The notes beneath the pieces were generated by a model. That model saw nothing but the letters and a program-made list of their open reading frames with translations, searched no databases and was not told where the DNA came from. A program made the translations under genes and the position numbers. This document shows, in pieces, positions 35,600-45,715 of a stretch of DNA of 61,992 nt. The stretch's first letter is position 1. Every line of letters begins with the position of its first letter. The DNA comes from Cyclobacteriaceae bacterium (lineage in GTDB: Bacteria > Bacteroidota > Bacteroidia > Cytophagales > Cyclobacteriaceae): the NCBI GenBank assembly GCA_012033595.1, contig JAAUQL010000022.1:1-61992 (forward strand), in the 5' to 3' direction.

Positions 35600-38500
35600 A
35601 TGAAACCTGACTTTTTTTGGCGTTCATGGGAAAAATCCTACAAATATCTTTACCAGTCTTTGCTCTTGGTTTTTGCGGGATCCATTGCGGCATTTGTCTT
35701 TTCTTTCTTTTCCGGGAGTTCGTTTGTGATCGACTGGACTATTGATCACCTGATTCATCCGGTACAGGAGCTTTTTTCTTCCTATGCTCAGGGTCCATAT
35801 GTGTTCCCGGTCTATATCGACAATTTTCTGATCTTCGAAGGCTTCGTCGCCTCCGACCTGGTGGTGAATAACTGGCCCGCCTATGTGCTATTGGTTTGGC
35901 TCGGGCTTTTTGTCAGCATAATGCTTGCCATGCTTAGTGAGCTGCCCAGGTTTTGGTTCGTTGTCGGAGTGGTATTTTTTACCATACTTTTTGTAGGACT
36001 CCGGCTCGATCACCTGATGCTATTCAATTCGTACAGCAAGGTGGGCATGTTGGTGGCAATAGTGCTTTATTTTCCCTCTCTTTATATTTTTCACTTCGTC
36101 AGGCCACAGTGCAGATTTGAAATCCGATTGCTCACCCATGTATTGGCCACAGCGATTTTTGCTATCCTCATCGGTCGGTTTAGCTATGTCGGGTTACCTT
36201 TTCTCCATCTGGCCAATTATGGCATGTATGTTCCGCTGGCGCTTACCGTGGTCTTTGCGCTCATGGTTGGCAGCGAAATAGTGGCAGCGTTGCTGAGGAT
36301 CGTAAGCTCTGGTACGCTGATGGCTGATGGCAAAAGCCTGGTACATTTTTTGGCCATCAGTGTGGTTTTTTTGCTCAATGTGGCCCTGGTATTATTGCGC
36401 AATGCGCGTATGCTCGACCTCAATTTGTACCTGATTGGCGCCTTCAGCCTGCTTACCATTGCTTCTGTTGCGGGCATTTGGGGCTATCGCCATCGGGAGC
36501 CTGCCTACGAAAGCGTTTTTCCGTTTGCGCCTTTTGGTGCAGTATTGTTCATATGCCTGGCCATTACGGCACACATCACCGTAGCCTTTAGCTTTGCCAC
36601 AGGCAACGATTCCTTTGTGGAGGCCATAGAAGATGCGATCGTGTATAGCCAACTCGGCTTTAGTGCTATGTTTGTGGCGTATGTAATCGCCAATTTTTTT
36701 GATTTGCTCCGGCACAATGTCGATGTGGCCAGGGTGCTGTACAAGCCTCGGCGTATGCCTTATTTCATTTCACGATTTGCCGGGATCGTCTTTGTGATGG
36801 CCTTGTTTTTCCGGTTTCATATGACTCCTTTTTATCAGGTCGTGGCGGGCTACTATTCGGGAATTGGAGATTTGTACCTCAAAGCCAATGACGATCTGTC
36901 GGCAGCAGAATACTATAAATTGTCAAATATATACTCCGGCACCAGCCATAGAGCCAATTATGCACTGGCCACGCTCGAAAAACGCAAAGGCAATGCCACG
37001 AGCGAAATCGCCTTTCTGCAACAAGCTATCGGTAAAAACCCGACCGCTTTTGCTTTTGCCAATCTGGCGTCGAAATATCTGGAGCAAAAGCGGCTTTTTG
37101 AGGCTTCATTTACCTTGCAAGATGGCTTGGAGCACTTTCCGGATCACGGTATTTTGCTGAACAACCTTGGGCTGGTGTATGTGGAATTGGGCAACGTCGA
37201 TTCGGCTTTCTTTTATTTCGACAGGGCGATGGCACTTGATGAGACCAAACATGAAGCCAGCGCCAACCTATATGCTTTGCTCAGTAGGCACGGCCTTAGC
37301 ATCAAGCCAGATACGTTGCTCCAGCTGTGGCCGCTTACCGACCACCTGGTCTCGGCCAACAACCTGGTGGTGCTGGCCAACCAGATGGATAAACCGCTGG
37401 AGGAGCACCTTGAGGTGGGCTTTGACGATCCGGCAACTGAGACCATAGAGCAGTTGGTATATAACTATAATAAAAGCCTTAACAATCCCAGCCTTGCAGA
37501 CACGGTTTACCTGCAGCAGATGAACCATTTTTATGATTCGGGCAGCACATCCTGGTTTCAGGACAATCTGCATTTTTCCAGTGCGCTGGCCTTATTTGGC
37601 CAGGGCAATATTTCCAGATCTTTTCAGATGCTCAATCATTTGGCTATTCAAAATCCTGACAAGCAGTATTACAGCCTGCTGGGTAAGTTGGCTACCAAGC
37701 TGCGGGCCAATTTGCTGGCCATCGATCATTATAAAAATGCTTTTCAAAACGGTAACCTGGAGGTGGCAGCAGCTTTGGCATTTGCCTACATGGAGCAGGG
37801 CGACTTGCCCAAAGCGGCATTTGTTTGGCGGCAGATTAGCCAAAATGGAGATACGACCGATCGATCTATGGCAGAAAAGATGCTGGCGGTAATGGCGGCC
37901 GACCAGATAGCAGATGTGGTATATGCCGATGCCGAAATTCGGTTTTCCTTTGTCTATTTCCGCTTTCGCGAATTCGACTTATCAACGCTGGAAGGTCTGG
38001 TAGTAAGCCTGGACAATGAAGACCTGCGAGCTCTTGCCTTTGTACGCCTCGTAGAGGCCTATTTGCAGTTGGGGCAAACAGGTGAAGCTTTACGCTTGCT
38101 GCAAAACCTTGGTCAATTGAGCATAAGCCGCATGGATGTACTTGAAGCCATCAACCTGGCGCAATGCCAATACGCCTGGAATGTGCGCGACGAGGCATTG
38201 ATGTCGCAGCTACAGGCTAATCTTTCAAGCGGCGACATCATGGTTCAAAGTTATTTGAGCCTGTTTACACATATATTGTCACAAAACACAAATGAGCAAA
38301 AATCAGTGGCAAGTGCCTTGAAACTCCAGGCCTCCCGAAATCCCTTTTTTGAAGAAGGGGTGCTGGAAGCTGTTCGCGTTTTCAATGAAAAAATCGACGA
38401 TAAAGATCAGGCCTATCAGTTGCTGCTGGATGCCATACGTATCAATCCGTTTTCGGTGCAGCTAAACGAAGCTTACGCGATACAAAGTCTGGAAATTGGC

Positions 38501-38629
38501 TTGAAAAGCTATGCTATAGAAGCAAAAGAGGCGCTTAAGACCATGATGCCTTCGATATTGTATGCAAAATTCGAAAAAGATTTTAATGAAAAACTAGTCG
38601 AAATTGAGAACAAAAGTGGGGTATGGTAA
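35600..38629 (+). CDS. large polytopic membrane protein with C-terminal TPR array
   Basis: A 1009-residue protein. Residues 1-405 hold about eleven hydrophobic segments (for example SLLLVFAGSIAAFVFSFF and FVVGVVFFTILFVGL). From about 410 to 1000 a run of tetratricopeptide-like repeats follows: SGIGDLYLKANDDLSAAEYYKL, then NLASKYLEQKRLFEAS, NLGLVYVELGNVDSAFFYFDRA, AYMEQGDLPKAAFVW. I do not recognise a named family. The layout (multi-pass membrane part plus TPR scaffold) suggests a platform that binds partner proteins. It follows plsC on the same strand and is followed by a DUF6503 gene 85 bases on, so a small envelope operon is possible. Confidence 0.85.
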   Translation: MKPDFFWRSWEKSYKYLYQSLLLVFAGSIAAFVFSFFSGSSFVIDWTIDHLIHPVQELFSSYAQGPYVFPVYIDNFLIFEGFVASDLVVNNWPAYVLLVWLGLFVSIMLAMLSELPRFWFVVGVVFFTILFVGLRLDHLMLFNSYSKVGMLVAIVLYFPSLYIFHFVRPQCRFEIRLLTHVLATAIFAILIGRFSYVGLPFLHLANYGMYVPLALTVVFALMVGSEIVAALLRIVSSGTLMADGKSLVHFLAISVVFLLNVALVLLRNARMLDLNLYLIGAFSLLTIASVAGIWGYRHREPAYESVFPFAPFGAVLFICLAITAHITVAFSFATGNDSFVEAIEDAIVYSQLGFSAMFVAYVIANFFDLLRHNVDVARVLYKPRRMPYFISRFAGIVFVMALFFRFHMTPFYQVVAGYYSGIGDLYLKANDDLSAAEYYKLSNIYSGTSHRANYALATLEKRKGNATSEIAFLQQAIGKNPTAFAFANLASKYLEQKRLFEASFTLQDGLEHFPDHGILLNNLGLVYVELGNVDSAFFYFDRAMALDETKHEASANLYALLSRHGLSIKPDTLLQLWPLTDHLVSANNLVVLANQMDKPLEEHLEVGFDDPATETIEQLVYNYNKSLNNPSLADTVYLQQMNHFYDSGSTSWFQDNLHFSSALALFGQGNISRSFQMLNHLAIQNPDKQYYSLLGKLATKLRANLLAIDHYKNAFQNGNLEVAAALAFAYMEQGDLPKAAFVWRQISQNGDTTDRSMAEKMLAVMAADQIADVVYADAEIRFSFVYFRFREFDLSTLEGLVVSLDNEDLRALAFVRLVEAYLQLGQTGEALRLLQNLGQLSISRMDVLEAINLAQCQYAWNVRDEALMSQLQANLSSGDIMVQSYLSLFTHILSQNTNEQKSVASALKLQASRNPFFEEGVLEAVRVFNEKIDDKDQAYQLLLDAIRINPFSVQLNEAYAIQSLEIGLKSYAIEAKEALKTMMPSILYAKFEKDFNEKLVEIENKSGVW

Positions 38630-38713
38630 TGTTGATTGTTTTGTCAAATCTTTTTTTGCCTAAAGTGAGACGCTTACAATGGTCAAAATCCGGTGAATAT
38701 GTCTATGTTAAGT

Positions 38714-39472
38714 ATGAAATTCAAAAACAGAAATGTAAAGTCAGCAATAAATTTGCTTTTTCTATTGCTGCTGGGGGGATGCAGTCCACCCAATGGCGAC
38801 GAAATAGTTGATAAGGCGCTGGCCTTGCATGGAGGTAGTCTTTACGAAAATAGTGTAATCGACTTTGATTTCAGAGGCCGACATTATACCCTGGAAAGAG
38901 ATGACGGATTGTTCAGATACCACCGGATATTTCTAGATTCTACAGGTCAGTATCACGATGTGCTCAGCAACAGCGGTTTTGAGAGGACATTAAATGGCCG
39001 GAAGGTACCCCTAACCCCGGAGTGGGAGGGTAAATATTCAAATTCCATTAATTCAGTGGCCTATTTCGCGCTACTCCCTTTCGGACTCAACGATGCAGCG
39101 GTAAACAAAGCATACCTGGGAGAGGAAAGCATAAAGGGCCAAAATTACTATAAAATCCGGGTAACGTTTGACCAACAGGGTGGAGGGCAAGACCATGAAG
39201 ATGTATTTGTCTATTGGTTCCGAGCCGATACCTACCGCATGGATTATCTGGCGTACAGCTACCAAACCGAGGAAGGTGGAATGCGTTTTCGCAAAGCGGT
39301 CAACCAGCGCGAGGTTGGAGGTATTCGATTTGCAGATTATATCAATTATGCAGCCGAAAAGGGCAACTGGAATGTAGAAGCTTTGGCCTCCGGATTTGAG
39401 CAAAACGAACTGGAACAACTGTCGGAAATCAAATTGGAAAACGTGGAAGTGAAAAGAACATTGCTCCGGTAA
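38714..39472 (+). CDS. DUF6503-like lipoprotein
   Basis: About 252 residues from the ATG at 38714 (MKFKNRNVKSAINL), with a lipobox ending LLLGGC. An earlier ATG at 38693 would add seven residues before the signal. It has GDEIVDKALALHGG, IDFDFRGRHYTLERDD and a beta-rich core with YKIRVTFDQQGGGQDHEDVFVYWFRADTYRMDYLAYSY, a pattern typical of DUF6503 proteins of Bacteroidota. The function is unknown; the beta-barrel-like core could bind lipids or small ligands (inference). It follows the membrane-TPR gene. Confidence 0.8.
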   Translation: MKFKNRNVKSAINLLFLLLLGGCSPPNGDEIVDKALALHGGSLYENSVIDFDFRGRHYTLERDDGLFRYHRIFLDSTGQYHDVLSNSGFERTLNGRKVPLTPEWEGKYSNSINSVAYFALLPFGLNDAAVNKAYLGEESIKGQNYYKIRVTFDQQGGGQDHEDVFVYWFRADTYRMDYLAYSYQTEEGGMRFRKAVNQREVGGIRFADYINYAAEKGNWNVEALASGFEQNELEQLSEIKLENVEVKRTLLR

Positions 39473-39507
39473 TTCAATTCTTAAACCATCAATAATTGCC
39501 AAACTCA

Positions 39508-39527
39508 CCACCGGTGATCGCCGGTGG
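39508..39527 (+). terminator. hairpin after DUF6503 gene
   Basis: CCACCGG (39508-39514) and CCGGTGG (39521-39527) form a 7-base GC stem with a 6-base loop, 36 bases after the stop at 39472. No T-tract follows, so it is a possible terminator or RNA-stabilising hairpin. Confidence 0.45.
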
Positions 39528-39655
39528 CATTGCCAATCAGATATTATAGCCATTGAAATAAAAAAAGCACCGCAAAACATATTTCCAAACACGATGTTTA
39601 AGCCCTACCGTATAAGCAGTGGACTTTTTTTACTAAACAATCTTGTTTCTATACC

Positions 39656-42065
39656 ATGACTCATTCCATTTTCTTTTTGAAAAAAAAATCCCTTACGTTT
39701 TTTTTGTTGTTTGTGCTGCTGTCCGGCAAAATGTTGGCCGAAGCAAATTTTACCATTAGTGGCTTTGTAAAAGACCAATCGAGCGGTGAGGTGCTCATTG
39801 GCAGTACGGTCTTTGTGAAAGAACTCAGTACCGGAGCTCAGACAAATGTATATGGATTTTACTCCATTACCCTGCCGCCTGGCCAGTACTCGCTCGAATA
39901 TCGCTACCTCGGCTATGTCACAAAGCAGAAGGAGGTCGACCTGGTACAAAATCAGCAGATCAATGTAGAACTGACCAGCGAGGACGTTCAGTTGCAGGAA
40001 ATTGTGATTACCGGTCTGCCGGAAAATCAGAATGTGACTAGCACCGAAATGAGTACTGTGGCACTGGACATCAAGACCATTCTCAAGGTGCCGGCATTTC
40101 TTGGCGAGGTAGATGTAATCAAAAGTATTCAATTGCTCCCCGGGGTCAGCACGGTAGGCGAGGGCGCTTCTGGCTTCAATGTGCGCGGGGGCAGCGTAGG
40201 TCAGAATCTGGTGCTGCTCGATGAGGCACCGGTGTACAACTCTTCACACCTTTTGGGGTTTTTCTCGGTATTCAACCCAGATGCAGTCAAGGACATAAAA
40301 TTGTACAAAGGAGGGGTGCCAGCCAGGTACGGCGGCCGTATTGCTTCCATTCTCGACATCAGAATGAAAGATGGCAATGCAAAAAAACTGGGTGTGCAAG
40401 GGGGGATTGGTACCATCTTTAGCCGCCTGGCAATAGAAGGACCCACTTTCAAAGACAAGGGATCATTTATACTGGCAGGTCGCAGGTCATATATAGATGT
40501 ATTGGCCAAGCCCTTTACCGATGTGCTCGACGATGGAGCCAAATTGCATTTTTATGACCTCACGCTCAAGACCAATTATAAATTTAACCAGACCAATACC
40601 ATTTACCTGTCGGGTTACCTTGGCCGGGATAAATTTTTTGTTCGACAAAAACCAGGGTTTTACCTGGGGTAATAAAACGGCCACCATTCGTTGGAACCAC
40701 CTCTTTGGCGACCGCTTATTTTCCAACTTCACCACTTTCTTTAGCGACTACGACTATTCTTTGGCCTTTGGCGAAAACAGCAGGGATCGTTTCGAGTGGA
40801 AGTCGCGCATACGCACAGTCAATTTCAAGCCCGAGTTTACCTACTTTATCAATGCATCCAACGAACTGATATTTGGCGGCGACATCATCTATTACACCTT
40901 CAACCCGGCAAATGCCATCGGGGTGAGCGATGGAGAGTCAGTGGATATCAGCCTGGATAAAAAATATGGACTGGAATCGGCGATTTTTATTGGTAATGAC
41001 ACCAAATTCAATGACATGTTTTCAGCCGAATATGGCTTGCGTGTTTCCAACTTTCAATATATGGGACCCGGTACCATCTTCGAGTGGGAAACCGTGACCC
41101 CGGGCAAGCAAAAACAATATGTGTCGGAAACAAAATTTGAGGATTTCGAGTCCATGGCCAGCTACACCAACTTCGAACCCAGACTGGCCATTAAAGTGCA
41201 AACAGGTGAAAAAACCTCTTTTAAAGCCAGCTACAACCGCATGACACAATATGTACACCTGATCAGTAACACCACCGCGTCGAACCCACTGGATGTCTGG
41301 ACTCCCAGTACCAACAATATCAAGCCACAGCTTGGCGACCAGTATGCTATTGGGCTATTCAAAAATTTTGGCCCCAACAACGACTATGAATTTTCGGTAG
41401 AGGCGTATTATCGTGATACACAAAATCAAATAGAATATATAGATGGAGCAAACCTGCTGATCAACCAATACCTGGAAGCGGATCTGCTCAGTGGCATTGG
41501 CAAAGCACAGGGGCTGGAGTTTTATCTGAAAAAGAACACCGGCAAGCTCAACGGATGGATCAGCTATACCCTGGGTAGTTCGGAGCTTAAGGTAGATGGC
41601 ATCAACAATACAGAATGGTATCCTGCCAGGTACGACCAGCGCCACAACCTGAAAGTAGTGGGATACTATGAGTTGAGTCAGCGATGGACCTTATCCGCCA
41701 ATTTCACCTATCTCAGTGGTACACCTACAACCTTTCCGACAGACCGCTATACACAACAAAACTACCTCATTCCGTACAATGCATTTGAATCGCGGGGAAA
41801 TGTACGCATACCCAGCTTTCACCGACTCGATATTTCTGCCACACTCAACGGCAGGAAGTACAAAAGGAATGGGGAGCTGAGAAAAAACACTGATTATTGG
41901 GTGTTTGGATTTTATAATGTCTATGCCCGTCGCAATCCCTTTTCCATCTATTTTTCACAAGGTACAGACAGGCCTGCTTTGGACATGCCTATAGACAGCT
42001 ATGCCACCCAGGTATCCATAGTTGGTACCATTATCCCGGCAGTATCCTACAATTTTAATTTTTAA
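39656..42065 (+). CDS. TonB-dependent receptor with carboxypeptidase-like N-terminus, frameshifted here
   Basis: Two frames give one protein of about 802 residues. After the signal peptide (to about LAEANF) a carboxypeptidase-regulatory-like domain follows (SGEVLIGSTVFVKELSTG, YGFYSITLPPGQYSLEYR). Then comes the plug: VIKSIQLLPGVSTVGEGASG, FNVRGGSVGQNLVLLDEAPV, and VPARYGGRIASILDI. The barrel follows in the second frame (WNHLFGDRLFSNFTTFFSDYDY). The break is at the T6 run at 40634-40639: DKFFVRQKPGFYLG must read DKFLFDKNQGFTWG, which removing one T restores. It is followed by a DUF4249 lipoprotein 5 bases later, the usual partner for this receptor type, possibly for a metal or a small organic ligand. 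Confidence 0.93.
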
Positions 42066-42070
42066 TTAAT

Positions 42071-43018
42071 ATGAAAGCACTATCAAAATACGTATTAGCG
42101 ATCTCATCTATATTTGCACTCTGGTCTTGTGAAGACAATATCGATGTAGAATTGCCTCAGGCAGAAGCTGTGGTGGTGATCGACGCATGGATAAATGATA
42201 AACCCGAACCGCAAACCATTAAGGTGATGAAGTCGATATCATATTTTGAAAATACCTTTTTGCCCGGCCTGAACAACGCCACCATCACCGTGGAAGACCT
42301 TGACGACGGATATGTATATGCATTTGAAAAATCCGGCGAAGATGGCACCTACATTTGGGAGCCCGATGCCAACAAGTCAAAATTTGGAACCATACAGCAT
42401 AGCTACAAGCTAACTGTTGACTTGGGTACCGCCCGGTACGAATCTTTTGCCACTATGAACCGCGTGCCTCCTATTGATAGCATCACTTTCAGGTTCGAAA
42501 AGGGCAATAGCTTTTTTCCGGACAGTTATTTTGCCGGAGTCTATGCTACAGATCCTCTAGGTCCGGGAGATGCCTACTGGATTAAAGCCTGGAAAAACGG
42601 GGAATACCTCAACAAACCCTCAGAGATCAATATAAGCTACGATGCCGGTGGATCGCCGGGAGCACTCGTTGATGGTCTGGTGTTGATACAGCCCATTCGG
42701 GATGGAATCAATCCATTCGATCAGGATGAAAACGATGAGTTCCTGTCGCCTTACGCGCCAGGAGACTCCGTATTTGTGGAGATACATTCCATCAATTTCG
42801 ATGCATATACCTTTCTGAATGAGGTGATTGTGCAAACTGACCGCCCCGGGGGATTTGGCGAATTGTTTGCCCAGCCACTGGCCAATGTATCTTCAAACAT
42901 CAGCCTGGACGAAGATACACCAGGCAGCGCCAAGGTGGTGGGCATGTTTAGTGTTTCCGCTGTTTCTGCAATGGGTCAGTCTTTAGACCCCGACAATCTG
43001 CCGGTAGCCAAAGAGTAA
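42071..43018 (+). CDS. DUF4249 lipoprotein
   Basis: A 315-residue lipoprotein (lipobox LWSCED, Cys about 20). It starts with VVVIDAWINDKPEPQTIKV, then a beta-sandwich segment with NATITVEDLDDGYVYAF, typical of DUF4249 proteins. DUF4249 proteins are nearly always encoded next to a TonB-dependent receptor, as here (5-base gap), and probably act with it as a surface ligand-binding subunit analogous to SusD. The ligand cannot be told from sequence. Confidence 0.9.
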   Translation: MKALSKYVLAISSIFALWSCEDNIDVELPQAEAVVVIDAWINDKPEPQTIKVMKSISYFENTFLPGLNNATITVEDLDDGYVYAFEKSGEDGTYIWEPDANKSKFGTIQHSYKLTVDLGTARYESFATMNRVPPIDSITFRFEKGNSFFPDSYFAGVYATDPLGPGDAYWIKAWKNGEYLNKPSEINISYDAGGSPGALVDGLVLIQPIRDGINPFDQDENDEFLSPYAPGDSVFVEIHSINFDAYTFLNEVIVQTDRPGGFGELFAQPLANVSSNISLDEDTPGSAKVVGMFSVSAVSAMGQSLDPDNLPVAKE

Positions 43019-43180
43019 CTAATTGAGGATTACTAAACTTCTTTTTTCGTATTGCGGCGAATAGTGTAAGCTTAGATTTGACCGCTTTAATTCGCCGTAG
43101 TTTCATATATTTTAGATAGGTAAAAAATCCGATTTTACCATGCTTTGCATGTAGCTATGCCGCTCTAAGGGTAGAATACC

Positions 43181-43188
43181 TATCTTTG
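43181..43188 (+). promoter_or_regulatory. -7 box (TATCTTTG) upstream of DUF983 gene
   Basis: TATCTTTG matches the Bacteroidota TAnnTTTG -7 consensus and lies 17 bases before the ATG at 43205. No good -33 box is visible. Confidence 0.45.
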
Positions 43189-43204
43189 TCTTTTTGAAAT
43201 AGGA

Positions 43205-43576
43205 ATGAACAAGGGAGTAAAAATGGTCAGGGACATAATGCTGACCAAATGCCCTGCATGCAGGCAGGAAAGTATGTTTGCCGCAAGAGCGGTCGATCTG
43301 GCACATTCGCTCAAAATGCACCGTCACTGTCCGCACTGCGGTCAGGATTTTATTCCTGAGCCGGGATTTTATTTTGGAGCGATGTATTTCAGCTACGCCA
43401 TCAATGTAGCATTGATGGTCACATTTGGAGTGGGGGTAGAGGTGCTATTTTCGCCGGAGCGTATTTGGATTACCCTGGCTTCGATTTTTGTCCCGACCTT
43501 GTTGCTGTCTCCGTGGAATTTCAGGATTTCACGTGCCATTATGCTCTATACGATGGGTGGTGTGAAAAGGCGTTGA
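43205..43576 (+). CDS. DUF983 family zinc-ribbon membrane protein
   Basis: A 123-residue protein with two CxxC pairs (Cys16/Cys19 in CPAC, Cys42/Cys45 in CPHC) that should bind zinc, followed by two membrane segments (about 57-77 and 83-103) and a basic C-terminus. This is the DUF983 layout; function unknown. It ends 8 bases before the convergent family 2 glycosyltransferase gene stops, so the two transcripts meet there. Confidence 0.9.
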   Translation: MNKGVKMVRDIMLTKCPACRQESMFAARAVDLAHSLKMHRHCPHCGQDFIPEPGFYFGAMYFSYAINVALMVTFGVGVEVLFSPERIWITLASIFVPTLLLSPWNFRISRAIMLYTMGGVKRR

Positions 43577-43583
43577 GGGTGAA

Positions 43584-44363
43584 TCAATATATCAAATCCG
43601 TGTTTTTGTTTTTGAACTCCCTTTCATACAATTTGGCCCATTGTACAAACTTGTAATGAGCCTTTAATTTGGCAAAAAGGAAACCGTGGAGGCCTTCAAA
43701 AATGGCACCTTTTAGGATATAATATCTGAAAAATTCGAAATAGGTTTTGGTCATCATTTTGATAAATGAGAATTTTTGGTTCTTAGCTACAAATCGCTCA
43801 ATTTCAAAGTCAGTATAGCGGTCGATTTTTTCGTTAAAACTGCTGATGGAAGGCAGGTGATAATGAACTATATAAAGGTTTTTTCCTTTGATCGAAAAAT
43901 CTTTACCATATTTTGTTGGAGGAGTGGAATGGATAGAAGTACTAAAAGTGCATACGCCCTTTTTCCAAAACCTTTTACACTTAGATTGCCTCCAAGAAGG
44001 TAAAATCTTTCCAAGAACTGCTGTTTCCCTGGTAACATTACAAGCAAAATGATCTGGTTTTGGGTTTTCGGCATATTCAACTAAAAATTCCCACAATTGA
44101 GCTGTTACAACTTCATCAGCATCTAAAATCAAAATCCAGTCACCTGTAGTTTGATCCATCGCCCAGTTCCTGGCAGGTTCTACGATTCCGGTTCGTTCGT
44201 GGTAAAAAATCTTGCAACCAAATTGTTTTGCTATTTCGACGGTGGTATCGTCAGAATGCATGTCACAAATTATTATTTCATATGCCTGTTGGACGCTTTC
44301 GAGACATTTGGCTAAAACCCTCTCGGCATTTAATGTGTTAATGACTACTGATATTTTTGACAT
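43584..44363 (-). CDS. family 2 glycosyltransferase (WaaE-like)
   Basis: A 259-residue GT-A enzyme. It has the N-terminal ISVVINTLNAERVLAKCLESV, a GDWILILDADE segment with the DAD metal motif at 81-83, and KRFWKKGVCTF in the acceptor half. The protein resembles the WaaE/KdtX group that adds sugars to lipopolysaccharide core. Base use looks more AT-rich than its neighbours, which may mark lateral transfer (impression, not measured). The gene is alone on its strand. Confidence 0.88.
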   Translation of the reverse strand: MSKISVVINTLNAERVLAKCLESVQQAYEIIICDMHSDDTTVEIAKQFGCKIFYHERTGIVEPARNWAMDQTTGDWILILDADEVVTAQLWEFLVEYAENPKPDHFACNVTRETAVLGKILPSWRQSKCKRFWKKGVCTFSTSIHSTPPTKYGKDFSIKGKNLYIVHYHLPSISSFNEKIDRYTDFEIERFVAKNQKFSFIKMMTKTYFEFFRYYILKGAIFEGLHGFLFAKLKAHYKFVQWAKLYEREFKNKNTDLIY

Positions 44364-44582
44364 GAGCGATTAAATCTTTATTGTAAAAATGGTGATTAAT
44401 TGGTAATTGCCATTGTAAATTATTTCATTCTAGGTTACTCTTTTTGAGTCTTCCACAGAATTCCAAATCTTTTATGGTGCAATCTAAGCTTAATTAATTA
44501 GGCACAGCAAAAAAAACAATGGTTTTGTACTGCTCCCAGATAGCGTGATTGACTGATAAAAATGTCGCCCCTCAGTGCTGAA

Positions 44583-45485
44583 TTACATACCCGACAAGCT
44601 GTATGCTACAACCCGGTTGTCGAAAAAAGTGGGCACCAGTACCAGATTTCCATCTGGCAAATAACAGATATCGGCAGTATTTTTATTTTCGGTCTTTGTA
44701 TTCAGTAGTGACTGTTTTTCGCCGTTTTGATTGATTAAAAATATTTCTCCATTCCAGTCAGACACCAGATAGGCTCCTTCGTACTGCGTGGGGATAATAC
44801 CATCGCCAGCACCAATTCCGCTGGCTATGGATGATTTGTGCAAGGTAATCGGATCGTAACTCACAAATTCGGAGGCTTCGGAAAAAGCGACAAAAAGCTT
44901 GTTCTGATCCATCAGCAATCCATTGGGTCTGCCCGTGGCATCATTGATCAAGATGGAGGTGGCTCCGTTTTGATATCTGAAAATTTTACCTTCGTTAGAG
45001 TCGGAAATAAATACCTGTTGGTTGTTGCCGATGGTGATATCGTTTAGCCCTGAGGCACCATCAATTTTAGTTTTATTGATGATCTCTCCTTTGTCAATAT
45101 CGATGGCTACCAGTTCATCCAGATCTGCCACATACAGAATATTGTCGATAATGCCCATGCCTTTGGGGCCGCTCATGCCAGCCACCCATTCCAAAGCGAT
45201 GATTTCTCCGGTGGTAGAGACTTTGGAAATGAAACCATTACCATCTTTTTCCCATGGGTTTTCATTGACATTGGCAACGTATAAAACTGCCCTTTCTTTG
45301 TCGTAGATAACGGATTCAGGTGTTTTAAAGACGGCTTCGGTGGCCCAGGCTTCTTCGAGATTGTATCGGGTATCGATCGCTTTGGCCGATGATTCGTCGG
45401 TTTTTTCTTCACTTTTCTTTGGTGTGCAATTCAATACAATAAGGAAAAGCAAAATGAGCGATAGTAAAGTGCAGGTAGTTTTCAT
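44583..45485 (-). CDS. SMP-30/gluconolactonase-like beta-propeller lipoprotein
   Basis: A 300-residue lipoprotein (lipobox VLNC, Cys about 20). It shows repeated beta-propeller strands: AVLYVANVNENPW, ILYVADLDELVAIDI, LNDITIGNNQQVFISDS, GRPNGLLMDQNKLFVAF, ADICYLPDGNLVLVPTF. This fits a six-bladed SMP-30-like propeller. SMP-30 proteins include lactonases, but the metal-binding residues cannot be fixed here, and the function may be ligand binding. It is separate from its neighbours by more than 200 bases. Confidence 0.8.
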   Translation of the reverse strand: MKTTCTLLSLILLFLIVLNCTPKKSEEKTDESSAKAIDTRYNLEEAWATEAVFKTPESVIYDKERAVLYVANVNENPWEKDGNGFISKVSTTGEIIALEWVAGMSGPKGMGIIDNILYVADLDELVAIDIDKGEIINKTKIDGASGLNDITIGNNQQVFISDSNEGKIFRYQNGATSILINDATGRPNGLLMDQNKLFVAFSEASEFVSYDPITLHKSSIASGIGAGDGIIPTQYEGAYLVSDWNGEIFLINQNGEKQSLLNTKTENKNTADICYLPDGNLVLVPTFFDNRVVAYSLSGM

Positions 45486-45661
45486 AGCAGGATGGTTAAG
45501 TTTATAAAGGATAAATTTAACGTAAATTTATCTGCTTTTGAAAAATGGAAAGGAATAATCCCTTATCAGCAAAATAGCAGGTGGTGAAAATGCGACAGCA
45601 ATGAGAGAACGATACAAACAAAGCTAAAGCCGGATGTTGAAGTTGGGAATTTGTGTGGGTT

Positions 45662-45696
45662 AAAAAAAAGCCCCTGCAAGTTACTGCAGAGGCTTT
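45662..45696 (-). terminator. intrinsic terminator after mutB
   Basis: AAAGCC-C-CTGCA / TGCAG-A-GGCTTT forms a stem with a 6-base loop. In the minus direction it is followed by a run of eight T. It lies 20 bases after the mutB stop at 45716. Confidence 0.8.
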
Positions 45697-45715
45697 CGGT
45701 ATATAAAATCGAGTT

